IMG/VR virus record: IMGVR_UViG_3300011115_000146
Coordinates: 1 to 37,964 of that record
Length of the DNA stretch: 37,964 nt
Source: a virus
Reading direction: 5' to 3' (one strand)
Below are positions 22,920-29,745 of this stretch, piece after piece. The notes beneath the pieces were generated by a model, which searched no databases, was not told where the DNA came from, and saw only the letters and a list, made by a program, of their open reading frames with translations. Position 1 is the stretch's first letter. Each line of letters opens with the position of its first letter. Position numbers and translations under genes: made by a program.

Positions 22920-24514
22920 TTGCGCTTTACCACTCGAAAGAATTTTCCATCGCGCTTATACTCAATGGATACTGGGGGAAACCCTTGGTTCATCTGCGCC
23001 GCCACATAATCAATCGCGTCCGAGTCGGTGACATCGTTGATCTGGTTCAAAACGGACTGCGCTTTGTTGGCGATGTAGTACAAAGTACCCAACGCTTTCT
23101 CACCGGCAAACCCCGCGTGGAGCAGCGGCAAATATTCGGTGATCGGCGGGTCGCTCAAACCACCGTAGTACGTTACTGACACCATCAGTTTCCCACTAGC
23201 CTGGCTAACGTGACGCCGCCAAGACCAGTCGCTGACCGACATCTCGGTTCCTTGATCGCCCATGATGTCATCGTTGTGCAGCTTCAACTTTTTGGGTTCT
23301 GGCGCAGGAAATTCCTCGCCACAAGCGCTGCATACTCGGGCCGCAAGAGCGCACAACTCACCGCAATGATCACAAACCTTGACCGGAGCAACACCGTCGC
23401 CTGTGCCTCCCTTTTTGGGAGGTTGAACGTTAGTAATCGGGCCATGCGTCGCCACCACCTTGGCAAAATCCAACACCATGCAATGATCTGTGTGGCTTTT
23501 GGGGCGCATCCCTCGGCCTGCCATTTGAAGGTACAACCCAGGCGACATTGTTGGGCGCAACATGGCGATCAAGTCAATGTCTGGATAGTCAAACCCGGTT
23601 GTCAGAACATTGGCGTTGGTCAGCGCTCGGATCTTGCCAGAACGAAAGTCATTCAAAATAGCTTCGCGTTCTTTCTTGGGCGTGTTGCCGGTTACGCACT
23701 TGGCAGGCACTCCCCAATAGTTCAGGATCTCGCAGACGTTTTCGGCGTGAGATACGCCGGTGCAAAAAAACAGCCAGTGCTTCCGGTCTTCAGCCAGCGC
23801 TATCACTTCTGAAACCACCCGCACGTTCTGGTCTTTTGTGTTGACCGCCTTCTGCAACTCACCTTCCACAAACTCACCGCCCCTTTTGGCAACGCCTGCG
23901 GTATCTAATTTGGTGGTCGTCACCTTGGAGCGCAGCGGGGCAAGATGCTTTTTAAAGATCAACTCTTCAATGGTCACAGGCTCAATCAGCGCATCAAAGA
24001 TTGCTGGATCATCCGTGATCATGCCGTGACCCAAACGGTACGGGGTGGCTGTCAGGCCAACAACCCGCAGGTTTGGATTGATCAGTTTCAGTTTGCTCAG
24101 TAGGTTGCGATACCCGCCTGCCTCCTTGTGATTGACCAGATGCGCTTCGTCAATGATCACCAGATCAACGTGGTCAATCTGCGCTGCCTTGTTACGCACA
24201 GACTGAATGCCTGCAAACGTAATGGGCTGGTGCAGTTCACGCCGCCCTATCCCTGCGCTGTAGATCCCAAGCGGTGCGTCCGGCCAATGTGTGTACATCT
24301 TCTCGGCGTTCTGCTCAATCAACTCCTTTACATGGGTAAGCATCAACACCCGCGTTTCCGGCCACTTGGTAATCGCATCCTCACAAAGCGCAGCAACAAT
24401 GTGGCTTTTGCCTGATCCGGTTGGCAACACCAGACAAGGGTTGCCTTCGTAGCCCGCCAAAAACCAGTTGTAGAGATCGTCTATGGCGCGTTGCTGGTAA
24501 TCACGCAGGATCAT
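22913..24514 (-). CDS. Superfamily 2 DEAH helicase (RadD/UvrB-like type) with zinc finger
   Basis: A 533-residue protein. Motif I is PTGSGKSH (31-38), motif II DEAH (122-125), motif III TATP (155-158), and motif VI QMAGRGMRP (330-338). After the helicase core comes a four-Cys zinc finger (CDHC 381-384, CSAC 395-398) and a C-terminal domain ending in 'FFRVVKRKW'. This is the layout of RadD-like and type III restriction-like helicases common in phage replication modules. It would unwind or remodel DNA using ATP. Neighbouring nucleases on both sides suggest a helicase-nuclease team. Confidence 0.88.
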   Translation of the reverse strand: MILRDYQQRAIDDLYNWFLAGYEGNPCLVLPTGSGKSHIVAALCEDAITKWPETRVLMLTHVKELIEQNAEKMYTHWPDAPLGIYSAGIGRRELHQPITFAGIQSVRNKAAQIDHVDLVIIDEAHLVNHKEAGGYRNLLSKLKLINPNLRVVGLTATPYRLGHGMITDDPAIFDALIEPVTIEELIFKKHLAPLRSKVTTTKLDTAGVAKRGGEFVEGELQKAVNTKDQNVRVVSEVIALAEDRKHWLFFCTGVSHAENVCEILNYWGVPAKCVTGNTPKKEREAILNDFRSGKIRALTNANVLTTGFDYPDIDLIAMLRPTMSPGLYLQMAGRGMRPKSHTDHCMVLDFAKVVATHGPITNVQPPKKGGTGDGVAPVKVCDHCGELCALAARVCSACGEEFPAPEPKKLKLHNDDIMGDQGTEMSVSDWSWRRHVSQASGKLMVSVTYYGGLSDPPITEYLPLLHAGFAGEKALGTLYYIANKAQSVLNQINDVTDSDAIDYVAAQMNQGFPPVSIEYKRDGKFFRVVKRKW

Positions 24515-25536
24515 CCCGTCACCCGCCCACCAAAAGCCTTACGCAACTCAGCCATGTTTTCGTCAGCCTCAGCACAAGCATCAGCGTTGGCAACCAATTC
24601 TTTGGACCCAAACACACCATCACCTGGCTCGCCGTTCACCACTTCTTTGCCTTTGATGACGTAGATGGTCTGCCATTGGTCACCGGCTTCTTTACGTTGC
24701 CACGGGACCATATCGGGATGCAGAACATGACTGTCGCAACCCTCACGTTGCCATTCCACAGGGATCTCGTTACCCGCGTGGCGCTCACAGATCCACTTGG
24801 AATCTTCGGTCGCAGTGCTATGAGCACAGGTTCGGCAGTTGACCTCCTTAGTCAGTCGGTCGCCGTGACAGAACTCATGCGCGGGGCACCACTTGCACTG
24901 ATACCAACTAGGGTCAACGCTCAGTGGCTCCGGCATCCGGTCTGACAACGCAATACGCTTGCCTCTGGCTATTGCGTTTTCGGCAACGCCTTTGTCGTAC
25001 TCCACCCGCTCGGTGTAGATGCGGTCGTCATCCTTGCAGATAGCAACATAAAGAGCGCGATCAATACCAGTGCCATGCATATAAGACTGCATTTGCACAA
25101 AGTGATCAAATTTTGCACGCTCCACACCTTTGTCTTCGACTTGTTCAAACGATTTCTTGTTGTGGGTCTTGTATTCGCATACGTGTTTCTTTGATGGCGC
25201 TCCCGGCACCCCAGATAATGCGATGTCATCTATGCTCCCGCTGATGTGGCAACCAAAGTCCACGCGCTCCTGCGCGGCCCCTGGCTTGAACTGGACACCG
25301 ATGGCCTGTAGATCAGCCTTGATCGTGGCTTCTTCGTTCTGACCACGGCGAAAGATCCGTAAGGTGCGACCTTCAAACTTGGATGCCACGGCCCATCGAA
25401 ACGACAACCACAACCAACGGTCACAACCATGACCAAGTTGGCTTGCCCCAAGATGCGCCCTAGGTTTGTCAGGCTTTGACGCATGGTATTGGTCAATTTG
25501 TTCAGCAATGCTATATTGGGCGTCAGGAATTTTCAC
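24511..25536 (-). CDS. PD-(D/E)XK nuclease with Cas4/AddB-type Fe-S cysteines
   Basis: A 341-residue protein starting with GTG after AAGGAGAGGAG. The nuclease core shows 'RRGQNEEA' (63-70), 'GSIDD' (100-104), 'EYK' (121-123) and 'QMQSYMHG' (148-155), the order of the RecB/Cas4 nuclease family. Cys38, Cys214, Cys217 and Cys223 (C-x2-C-x5-C) form the cluster pattern that holds a 4Fe-4S centre in AddB and Cas4. A second Cys set (C234-x2-C237, C250, C267) may bind zinc. It probably resects DNA ends for recombination together with the helicase encoded next (ATGA overlap) and the Sak4-like ATPase upstream. Confidence 0.82.
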   Translation of the reverse strand: MKIPDAQYSIAEQIDQYHASKPDKPRAHLGASQLGHGCDRWLWLSFRWAVASKFEGRTLRIFRRGQNEEATIKADLQAIGVQFKPGAAQERVDFGCHISGSIDDIALSGVPGAPSKKHVCEYKTHNKKSFEQVEDKGVERAKFDHFVQMQSYMHGTGIDRALYVAICKDDDRIYTERVEYDKGVAENAIARGKRIALSDRMPEPLSVDPSWYQCKWCPAHEFCHGDRLTKEVNCRTCAHSTATEDSKWICERHAGNEIPVEWQREGCDSHVLHPDMVPWQRKEAGDQWQTIYVIKGKEVVNGEPGDGVFGSKELVANADACAEADENMAELRKAFGGRVTG

Positions 25537-25567
25537 GCTGTCTGTCTCCTCTCCTTAGTTTGGGATT

Positions 25568-25597
25568 TGCCCCGGCGCAATACCGGGGCATTTTTTT
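25568..25597 (+). terminator. Plus-strand Rho-independent terminator inside the minus-strand operon
   Basis: TGCCCCGG (25568-25575) and CCGGGGCA (25583-25590) form an 8-bp stem with a 7-nt loop and are followed by seven T. The T tract is on the plus strand. Read on the minus strand the stem has no U tract after it. It lies in the only real gap (25537-25603) of the minus-strand operon and would stop antisense transcription reading in from the late genes. Confidence 0.75.
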
Positions 25598-25603
25598 GCC
25601 TGT

Positions 25604-26077
25604 TTACTTTTTGATCCAAGGCGGCGAAGCCTTGACATTGGTAGTGGCGGCAGCAGGTTTCGGTGCAGGCGCAGACCCACCGTGCATGGCACGGAACGCC
25701 TTAACTTCGTTGCTGTTGCCGTACTGCTCGGAGATCCGAATGTCCAACTTGATCGACAAGTTGCCGCCGATCATCTGATCCGTATCCTTCAAGCTGGTCA
25801 GGCCAATCGCCCGCATGATCTCGCCCAACTGCTGCCGCCCAATCTCCTCGGCCTTCGGATTTGGGTTGCGAACATTCAAGTTGCCAAACACCACGCGCCC
25901 TTGGTGGGTTGGGCCGTTAATGTCGTAGCGCACCTTGATGTATTTACCAGTACCCATCTTCGTCGCCATGATCTCAGCGTTTGTGATTGTTGCGTCATAC
26001 CAGCCAGCAGGCAGCGGCTCAAAGTTACGGTCGGACACCGGCAAAGCGGCAACGTCAAAGGTTTCATCTAACAACAT
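25604..26077 (-). CDS. DUF669 family protein, likely single-stranded DNA-binding
   Basis: A 157-residue protein with an AAGGAAAG ribosome-binding site. 'PLPAGWYDATITNAEIMATKMGTGKYIKVRYDI' (about 21-53), 'LNVRNPNPKAEEIGRQQLGEIMRAIGL' (about 67-93) and the Pro/Ala linker with C-terminal PPWIKK fit DUF669. Members of this family sit beside phage recombinases and are taken to be SSB-like. The Trp-containing tail recalls SSB tails that bind partner proteins. It lies just after the recombination ATPase block and would coat single-stranded DNA during replication or annealing. Confidence 0.8.
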   Translation of the reverse strand: MLLDETFDVAALPVSDRNFEPLPAGWYDATITNAEIMATKMGTGKYIKVRYDINGPTHQGRVVFGNLNVRNPNPKAEEIGRQQLGEIMRAIGLTSLKDTDQMIGGNLSIKLDIRISEQYGNSNEVKAFRAMHGGSAPAPKPAAATTNVKASPPWIKK

Positions 26078-26078
26078 T

Positions 26079-26489
26079 TCAATCTTTCCTTGTGATTGTG
26101 AACGAGGGACGCCCTGCCTTGGCGGTGATCGCCTTGGACAAAGGTTTGGTAATTGACTGGTCTGCGGATTTCCAGGCAGTCATGTTGATTTCAGGTTTCC
26201 AACGAAACAGCGCAGAGATTTGTGTCTCCAACCCTTCTTCGTCAGCGATGGCGATTAGTTTCTCTGCGTTGACGGTCCGGTTGATGCGGCCTTCGATCTT
26301 GATCGCGTAGGGAGAACCCGCCGCAGTCACGTTTTCAGTGCCTTCAAAAGTTTCAGGAAAGTTCAACCGGCAGGCAATCTGGTCTTCGATCTCGCGGCGC
26401 TTTTCCACCGCGATCTTCTCCGTTTCCTTGTGAGCAATCCAGCGGTCGGCCAGATCATCGATAGTGATGTCATCAAATACGCTTGTCAT
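26079..26489 (-). CDS. Conserved phage protein of the recombination module (136 residues)
   Basis: Residues 1-45 form an acidic helical segment (DDLADRWIAHKETEKIAVEKRREIEDQIACRL). Residues about 50-110 are beta-rich ('GTENVTAAGSPYAIKIEGRINRTVNAEKL'), and the C-terminus is basic ('ITAKAGRPSFTITRKD'). This arrangement (DUF7173-like appearance) is common between Sak4-like ATPases and DUF669 genes in aquatic phages. No biochemical function is known to me. It ends one base before the DUF669 ribosome-binding region. Confidence 0.65.
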   Translation of the reverse strand: MTSVFDDITIDDLADRWIAHKETEKIAVEKRREIEDQIACRLNFPETFEGTENVTAAGSPYAIKIEGRINRTVNAEKLIAIADEEGLETQISALFRWKPEINMTAWKSADQSITKPLSKAITAKAGRPSFTITRKD

Positions 26490-26668
26490 TGCTCCTCCAA
26501 GTCTAGTTTTGCTTCGATCATTTCTTCGGCGTACTCATATGCCAAATTTGAAAGCCATTTGGTTGGTTCTTCTTTTTTCCATTCCTGCCTGTGATCGCGA
26601 GAAATCAACCCAATCAACGCAGCAGCGGCAAAGAAATCCAAAGAAGTAATGGTTTTGGGGTACTTCAT
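26486..26668 (-). CDS. Small protein of 60 residues in the recombination module
   Basis: It overlaps the ATPase stop and the following start by 4 nt each. 'MKYPKTITSLDFFAAAALIGLIS' is a hydrophobic Ala-rich N-terminal helix and 'LAYEYAEEMIEAKLDLEEQ' an acidic helix. Similar short proteins with 'DFFAAAAL-GL' and 'AYEYAEEMI' are common phage neighbours of SSAP genes. Function is unknown. Confidence 0.62.
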   Translation of the reverse strand: MKYPKTITSLDFFAAAALIGLISRDHRQEWKKEEPTKWLSNLAYEYAEEMIEAKLDLEEQ

Positions 26669-27342
26669 GTTTCACCTCCAATCTTCTTGATGATTTCGCC
26701 CAAGTCAGCGTCTTCCCAAACCTCCAACTTGCCCGACCTATCCTTGGCAAGCCACAGGCCATCCCCGTCAGTCAGTAGTGCGCGGCGAGTGTTGCCCTCC
26801 GAATCCTTCTCAACCCGCAGGGCTAACACTTCGTCAAAGAAGTATGGGAGGCTTTGGCCGGTTTTGTTCCCCGGCATAGACGGAGCGTACAAAACCCGCC
26901 CCATCTCGTCCTGCGTCTTCTCAAGCTTTGCACTCATGTAAACGTGCTTGCCGGGCAAGTCCCGAAAGCCGCGAATGATGTCGGCCATCTGTTCCTGCAT
27001 AGCCCCATAAGCGGCGCGTGGGTCTTTGTTGACCTTTTTCTCAAAATTAAGCACCACCTCGGCGATCTCCGAAATACTGTCTAGCGCAACCGATTGAAAC
27101 TCCTTCGCCTCGGCGCTGCCGTTGAGCCACTGGTACGCCTCGCGCAAGTCCTGCATTGAGGTGATCTCGATGAAGGGCAAGTTGGTATCGGCGATGCTTA
27201 ACAAACCACCCTCGGCGCTTAGAATCACCGGCGTGGGCAACGTCGGGATCAAGCTGGTCTTGCCGGCACCGGCTTGACCGTAAACGAGAAGTTTCACCGC
27301 CTGCGCGGTGGCTTCCTTGGTGCGTTTAAGTTGAATAGCCAT
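26665..27342 (-). CDS. Sak4-like P-loop ATPase (RecA-like single-strand annealing/recombinase)
   Basis: I choose the ATG at 27342, which has a GGAGG ribosome-binding site; the open frame continues upstream through another gene. The protein has 225 residues. Walker A is GQAGAGKT (22-29) and Walker B 'SVALDSIS' (84-91), followed by 'GKHVYMSAKLEKTQDEMG' and 'LPYFFDEVLALRV'. This is the AAA_24/Sak4 pattern, a RecA-like core without the ends of full RecA. Such phage proteins promote single-strand annealing and recombination with an SSB partner, here probably the DUF669 protein encoded three genes downstream. Confidence 0.8.
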   Translation of the reverse strand: MAIQLKRTKEATAQAVKLLVYGQAGAGKTSLIPTLPTPVILSAEGGLLSIADTNLPFIEITSMQDLREAYQWLNGSAEAKEFQSVALDSISEIAEVVLNFEKKVNKDPRAAYGAMQEQMADIIRGFRDLPGKHVYMSAKLEKTQDEMGRVLYAPSMPGNKTGQSLPYFFDEVLALRVEKDSEGNTRRALLTDGDGLWLAKDRSGKLEVWEDADLGEIIKKIGGET

Positions 27343-27452
27343 CAGATGCCTCCTGACAGGGCAAAGAACAAGCAAGCGCCAGCGGCAACGCCAACCAGCA
27401 ATGCAACCAACGCGGTGACCCAAAGCGGGTCTTGGTAGTCTTTATCGTCCAT
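27342..27452 (-). CDS. 36-residue membrane micro-protein, first gene of the early operon
   Basis: The ATG follows AAGGAG at a spacing of 6 and the stop overlaps the ATPase start (TGATG). After an acidic N-terminus (DDKDYQDP) comes one strong transmembrane helix (about 11-32, Ala/Val/Leu/Gly-rich), then SGGI. As the first gene of an early operon it may act on the host membrane soon after infection, for example in superinfection exclusion, but no family is recognised. Confidence 0.58.
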   Translation of the reverse strand: MDDKDYQDPLWVTALVALLVGVAAGACLFFALSGGI

Positions 27453-27501
27453 CTCTAACTCCTTGGTGTCTGCACATTCGGGCCATCCGTTCGTGCAGTG
27501 T

Positions 27502-27530
27502 TTGCAAGACTACGCAGTTCTCCGTAAGAT
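27502..27530 (+). promoter_or_regulatory. Candidate promoter for the Cro-like gene and replication operon
   Basis: TTGCAA (27502-27507) and TAAGAT (27525-27530) are separated by 17 nt, the ideal sigma-70 spacing, with four of six matches in each box. Transcription would start at about 27537, downstream of the ATG at 27529 and upstream of the GTG used for the Cro-like gene. The minus-strand early promoter must lie in the same 110-nt divergent region, but I could not pick it. Confidence 0.45.
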
Positions 27531-27564
27531 GTCAACACCAGATTTCATCCGGAGTGGAAAAAAA

Positions 27565-27735
27565 GTGACAACAGACGAAGCGGTGCAGTTTTTCGGCGGG
27601 CTGAAGAAGCTAGCCGACGCCTTGGGGGTGTGGCCCCAAGTGATATACAAGTGGGGCGAACGACCACCAATGGCACGCCAGTACGAGATACAAGTCAAAA
27701 CAGAGGGGAAGTTGCGTGCAGATGAGCAAACTTGA
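27565..27735 (+). CDS. cro: Cro-like transcriptional repressor
   Basis: I choose the GTG at 27565, preceded by GGAGTGG and giving 56 residues; an ATG at 27529 would add 12. The HTH runs 'EAVQFFGGLKKLADALGVWPQVIYKWGERPP' and is followed by 'ARQYEIQVKTEGKL'. This is the same order as in P22 and other lambdoid Cro proteins ('HFG-QRAVAKALGIS--AVSQWKE-IP---AYRLE--T-G-L'). It would bind operators in the divergent 27453-27564 region and control early transcription. No CI partner is encoded nearby. The 3' end overlaps the primase gene. Confidence 0.75.
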   Translation: MTTDEAVQFFGGLKKLADALGVWPQVIYKWGERPPMARQYEIQVKTEGKLRADEQT

Positions 27736-29587
27736 AGCGGCCCTGCGTTACGCAGAATGGGGCTGGGCGGTGCTGCCCGTAGTGCCCAACGGCAAGATCC
27801 CTGCTACCGCCCACGGGGTCAACGACGCCACCATAGACCCAGAACAGATCAAGCGCTGGTGGGCGCAGAACCCAAACCTGAACATCGGTATCGCCTGCGG
27901 TGGCGCCAGCGGGATCGTAGTGTTTGACATTGACCCACGCAACGGCGGTGATCAGAATTGGGAACGCTGGGTGTCCGATCACGGGCCGATGCCAGACGGG
28001 GCAATGGCTCTGACCGCAGGCGGTGGACAACATTACCTGACGTTGCACGCAGATGGCGTCAGATCGTGCAAGTTAGCAGACGGCATTGACCTTTTGTCGG
28101 ACGGTCGCTACTTCTTGGTCTACCCGTCTAGCATTGAGGACCGCGCTTACGAATGGGAAGCCTCAAGCGATCCGTTTGATGGTGTAGCACCGGCCAAGAT
28201 CCCAGACCCGTGGCTTCCCCACTTGGGCCAGCGTAAGGTCGTACCAACTACCAACGGCGATCTGATCCAAGGCAACCGTAACGATGGCTTGACCAGCCTT
28301 GCCGGGGCTATGCGCTCGTTCGGCATGACGGAAGCCGAGATTCTGGCCGCGATCAGTGTGGCAAATGAGACACGCTGCGAAATACCATTACCATCTAGTG
28401 AGATCAAACAGATCGCTCGGTCCGTCTCACGCTATGAGCCTGACGGGGATGTGGCCGCAAGTACGGCAATCGGTTCAGAGGCCGCAGACGCTCTTTTGGC
28501 AGAGCCGCCCACATCAGACTACTTCCTGACCCGCGCAACCTCCTTCTTGGGCCAACCAAGCCCCGTGCCGTGGATTGTGAAGGGTTGGTTGCCAGCATAC
28601 GCCACAACCATGATGTACGGCGAGTCAGGCGTGGGTAAGACTTTCGTTGCGCTAGACATGGCTTGCTCAATCGCGGCAGGGCTACCTTGGGGCGGTATCA
28701 AAACCAAACCCGGAATCGTGGTGTATCTAGCCGGTGAAGGTAACTACGGGATGCGGCAAAGGGTTGCTAGTTGGTGCAAGCGTAACAATCTAACGAGCCT
28801 GGACAATCTTTTGATCAGTAACAAGGCGATTGATATGGATGCCGCAGGCGCAGCAACGCAGGTCATCGCAGCAGTCCGGGCATTAACGTCCGAGCCAGTT
28901 GCGCTGGTCAACATTGACACCCTGAATAATCATATGAGCGGGGATGAGAATAGCGCCAAAGATACAAGGGCGATGATCAATGCTTGTAACATCGTCTCAA
29001 TGGCCCTGAGTGCCACAACAATGTTGATCCACCACCTAGGGCACAACAGCGAGGCAAAACAGCGTGCACGAGGTTCTAGCGCGTGGCGCGGGGCATTGGA
29101 TGCCAGTATTTTGGTTCACGGCAAGACCAATGAGATTACGGTTAGTTGCACCAAGCAAAAAGACGCGCCAGAACCAGCGGATCGCTATGGTTGTCTCAGT
29201 CCAGTGGATCTGGGGTGGCAGGATGAGGATGGGTTGCCGCTGCCTGGTGCAGTCTTTGAGATGTTCCAAGAGGGCGATCTGCGTATGCCTACTCCAAAAG
29301 AGGATAAGTTGGCAGAGCATAAGATCAACTTGGAGCGGGCGTGGTTCGTTGGCGGGGCCGAAGTCGTCAACAACCAGCCGTACATCGCTCGAGAGGCATT
29401 TAAGACGTTTTTGCTTGAGCAGGGTGTCAAAACCACAGTGGTCGATCAGCACCTGAAAGCGTCAGCCAGGACGGGGATGATCGTTAAGGATCTGACCGAT
29501 GCCAAAATAATAGGCAAGCAGGACAAGGGTTGGGTAGTTTTGGATCGGGAGTTGGGATCTAAACTCATTCTAAAAGTTAGTCCGTAA
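27722..29587 (+). CDS. Prim-Pol primase fused to RepA/DnaB-like helicase
   Basis: A 621-residue protein (ATG at 27722; a GTG at 27716 is possible). The N-terminal domain is a bifunctional primase-polymerase: 'GWAVLPVVPNGKIPAT' (14-29), the metal-binding FDIDPR (68-73), GGGQHY (100-105) and GIDLLSDGRYFLVYPSS. A PriCT-like helical domain follows (about 180-240, 'GNRNDGLTSLAGAMRSFGMTEAEILAA'). The C-terminal AAA_25 ATPase has Walker A GESGVGKT (300-307) and Walker B ALVNIDT (394-400), then 'LIHHLGHNSEAKQRARGSSAWRGALDASI'. It would prime and unwind at the phage origin, probably the adjacent repeat array. Confidence 0.9.
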   Translation: MSKLEAALRYAEWGWAVLPVVPNGKIPATAHGVNDATIDPEQIKRWWAQNPNLNIGIACGGASGIVVFDIDPRNGGDQNWERWVSDHGPMPDGAMALTAGGGQHYLTLHADGVRSCKLADGIDLLSDGRYFLVYPSSIEDRAYEWEASSDPFDGVAPAKIPDPWLPHLGQRKVVPTTNGDLIQGNRNDGLTSLAGAMRSFGMTEAEILAAISVANETRCEIPLPSSEIKQIARSVSRYEPDGDVAASTAIGSEAADALLAEPPTSDYFLTRATSFLGQPSPVPWIVKGWLPAYATTMMYGESGVGKTFVALDMACSIAAGLPWGGIKTKPGIVVYLAGEGNYGMRQRVASWCKRNNLTSLDNLLISNKAIDMDAAGAATQVIAAVRALTSEPVALVNIDTLNNHMSGDENSAKDTRAMINACNIVSMALSATTMLIHHLGHNSEAKQRARGSSAWRGALDASILVHGKTNEITVSCTKQKDAPEPADRYGCLSPVDLGWQDEDGLPLPGAVFEMFQEGDLRMPTPKEDKLAEHKINLERAWFVGGAEVVNNQPYIAREAFKTFLLEQGVKTTVVDQHLKASARTGMIVKDLTDAKIIGKQDKGWVVLDRELGSKLILKVSP

Positions 29588-29707
29588 CAACCGTAACACG
29601 CCGTAACACGGCGTAACATGTTACGGCGGCAAAGGCGTTTTTACCGTAACGTAACGTAACACACTCTTAGAGTGTTACGGTGTTACGGTACGATGCGGGC
29701 CGTTACG
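29583..29707. repeat. CGTAAC/GTTACG iteron-like array (candidate origin or operator)
   Basis: Seven CGTAAC (starting 29583, 29592, 29602, 29612, 29645, 29650, 29655) and four GTTACG (29620, 29674, 29682, 29702) lie within 125 bases. The first four direct copies are spaced 9-10 bp. CGTAACATGTTACG at 29612-29625 is a perfect palindrome, and ACACTCT-T-AGAGTGT at 29661-29675 is a second dyad. The array occupies most of the 158-bp gap between primase and methyltransferase genes. Initiator binding fits, and so does a repressor operator. Confidence 0.75.
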
Positions 29708-29745
29708 GTGATGTAGGATGTCGCATTGAGGAGAAAATCGGTAAC

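Noticed and set aside
24511-25536. CRISPR adaptation protein Cas4
   Set aside because: The Fe-S nuclease pattern is shared with AddB and many phage nucleases. There is no cas1, cas2 or array here.
29583-29707. CRISPR array
   Set aside because: The repeated word is only six bases, occurs in both orientations, and has no regular spacers. No cas genes are present; the Cas4-like nuclease belongs to the recombination operon.
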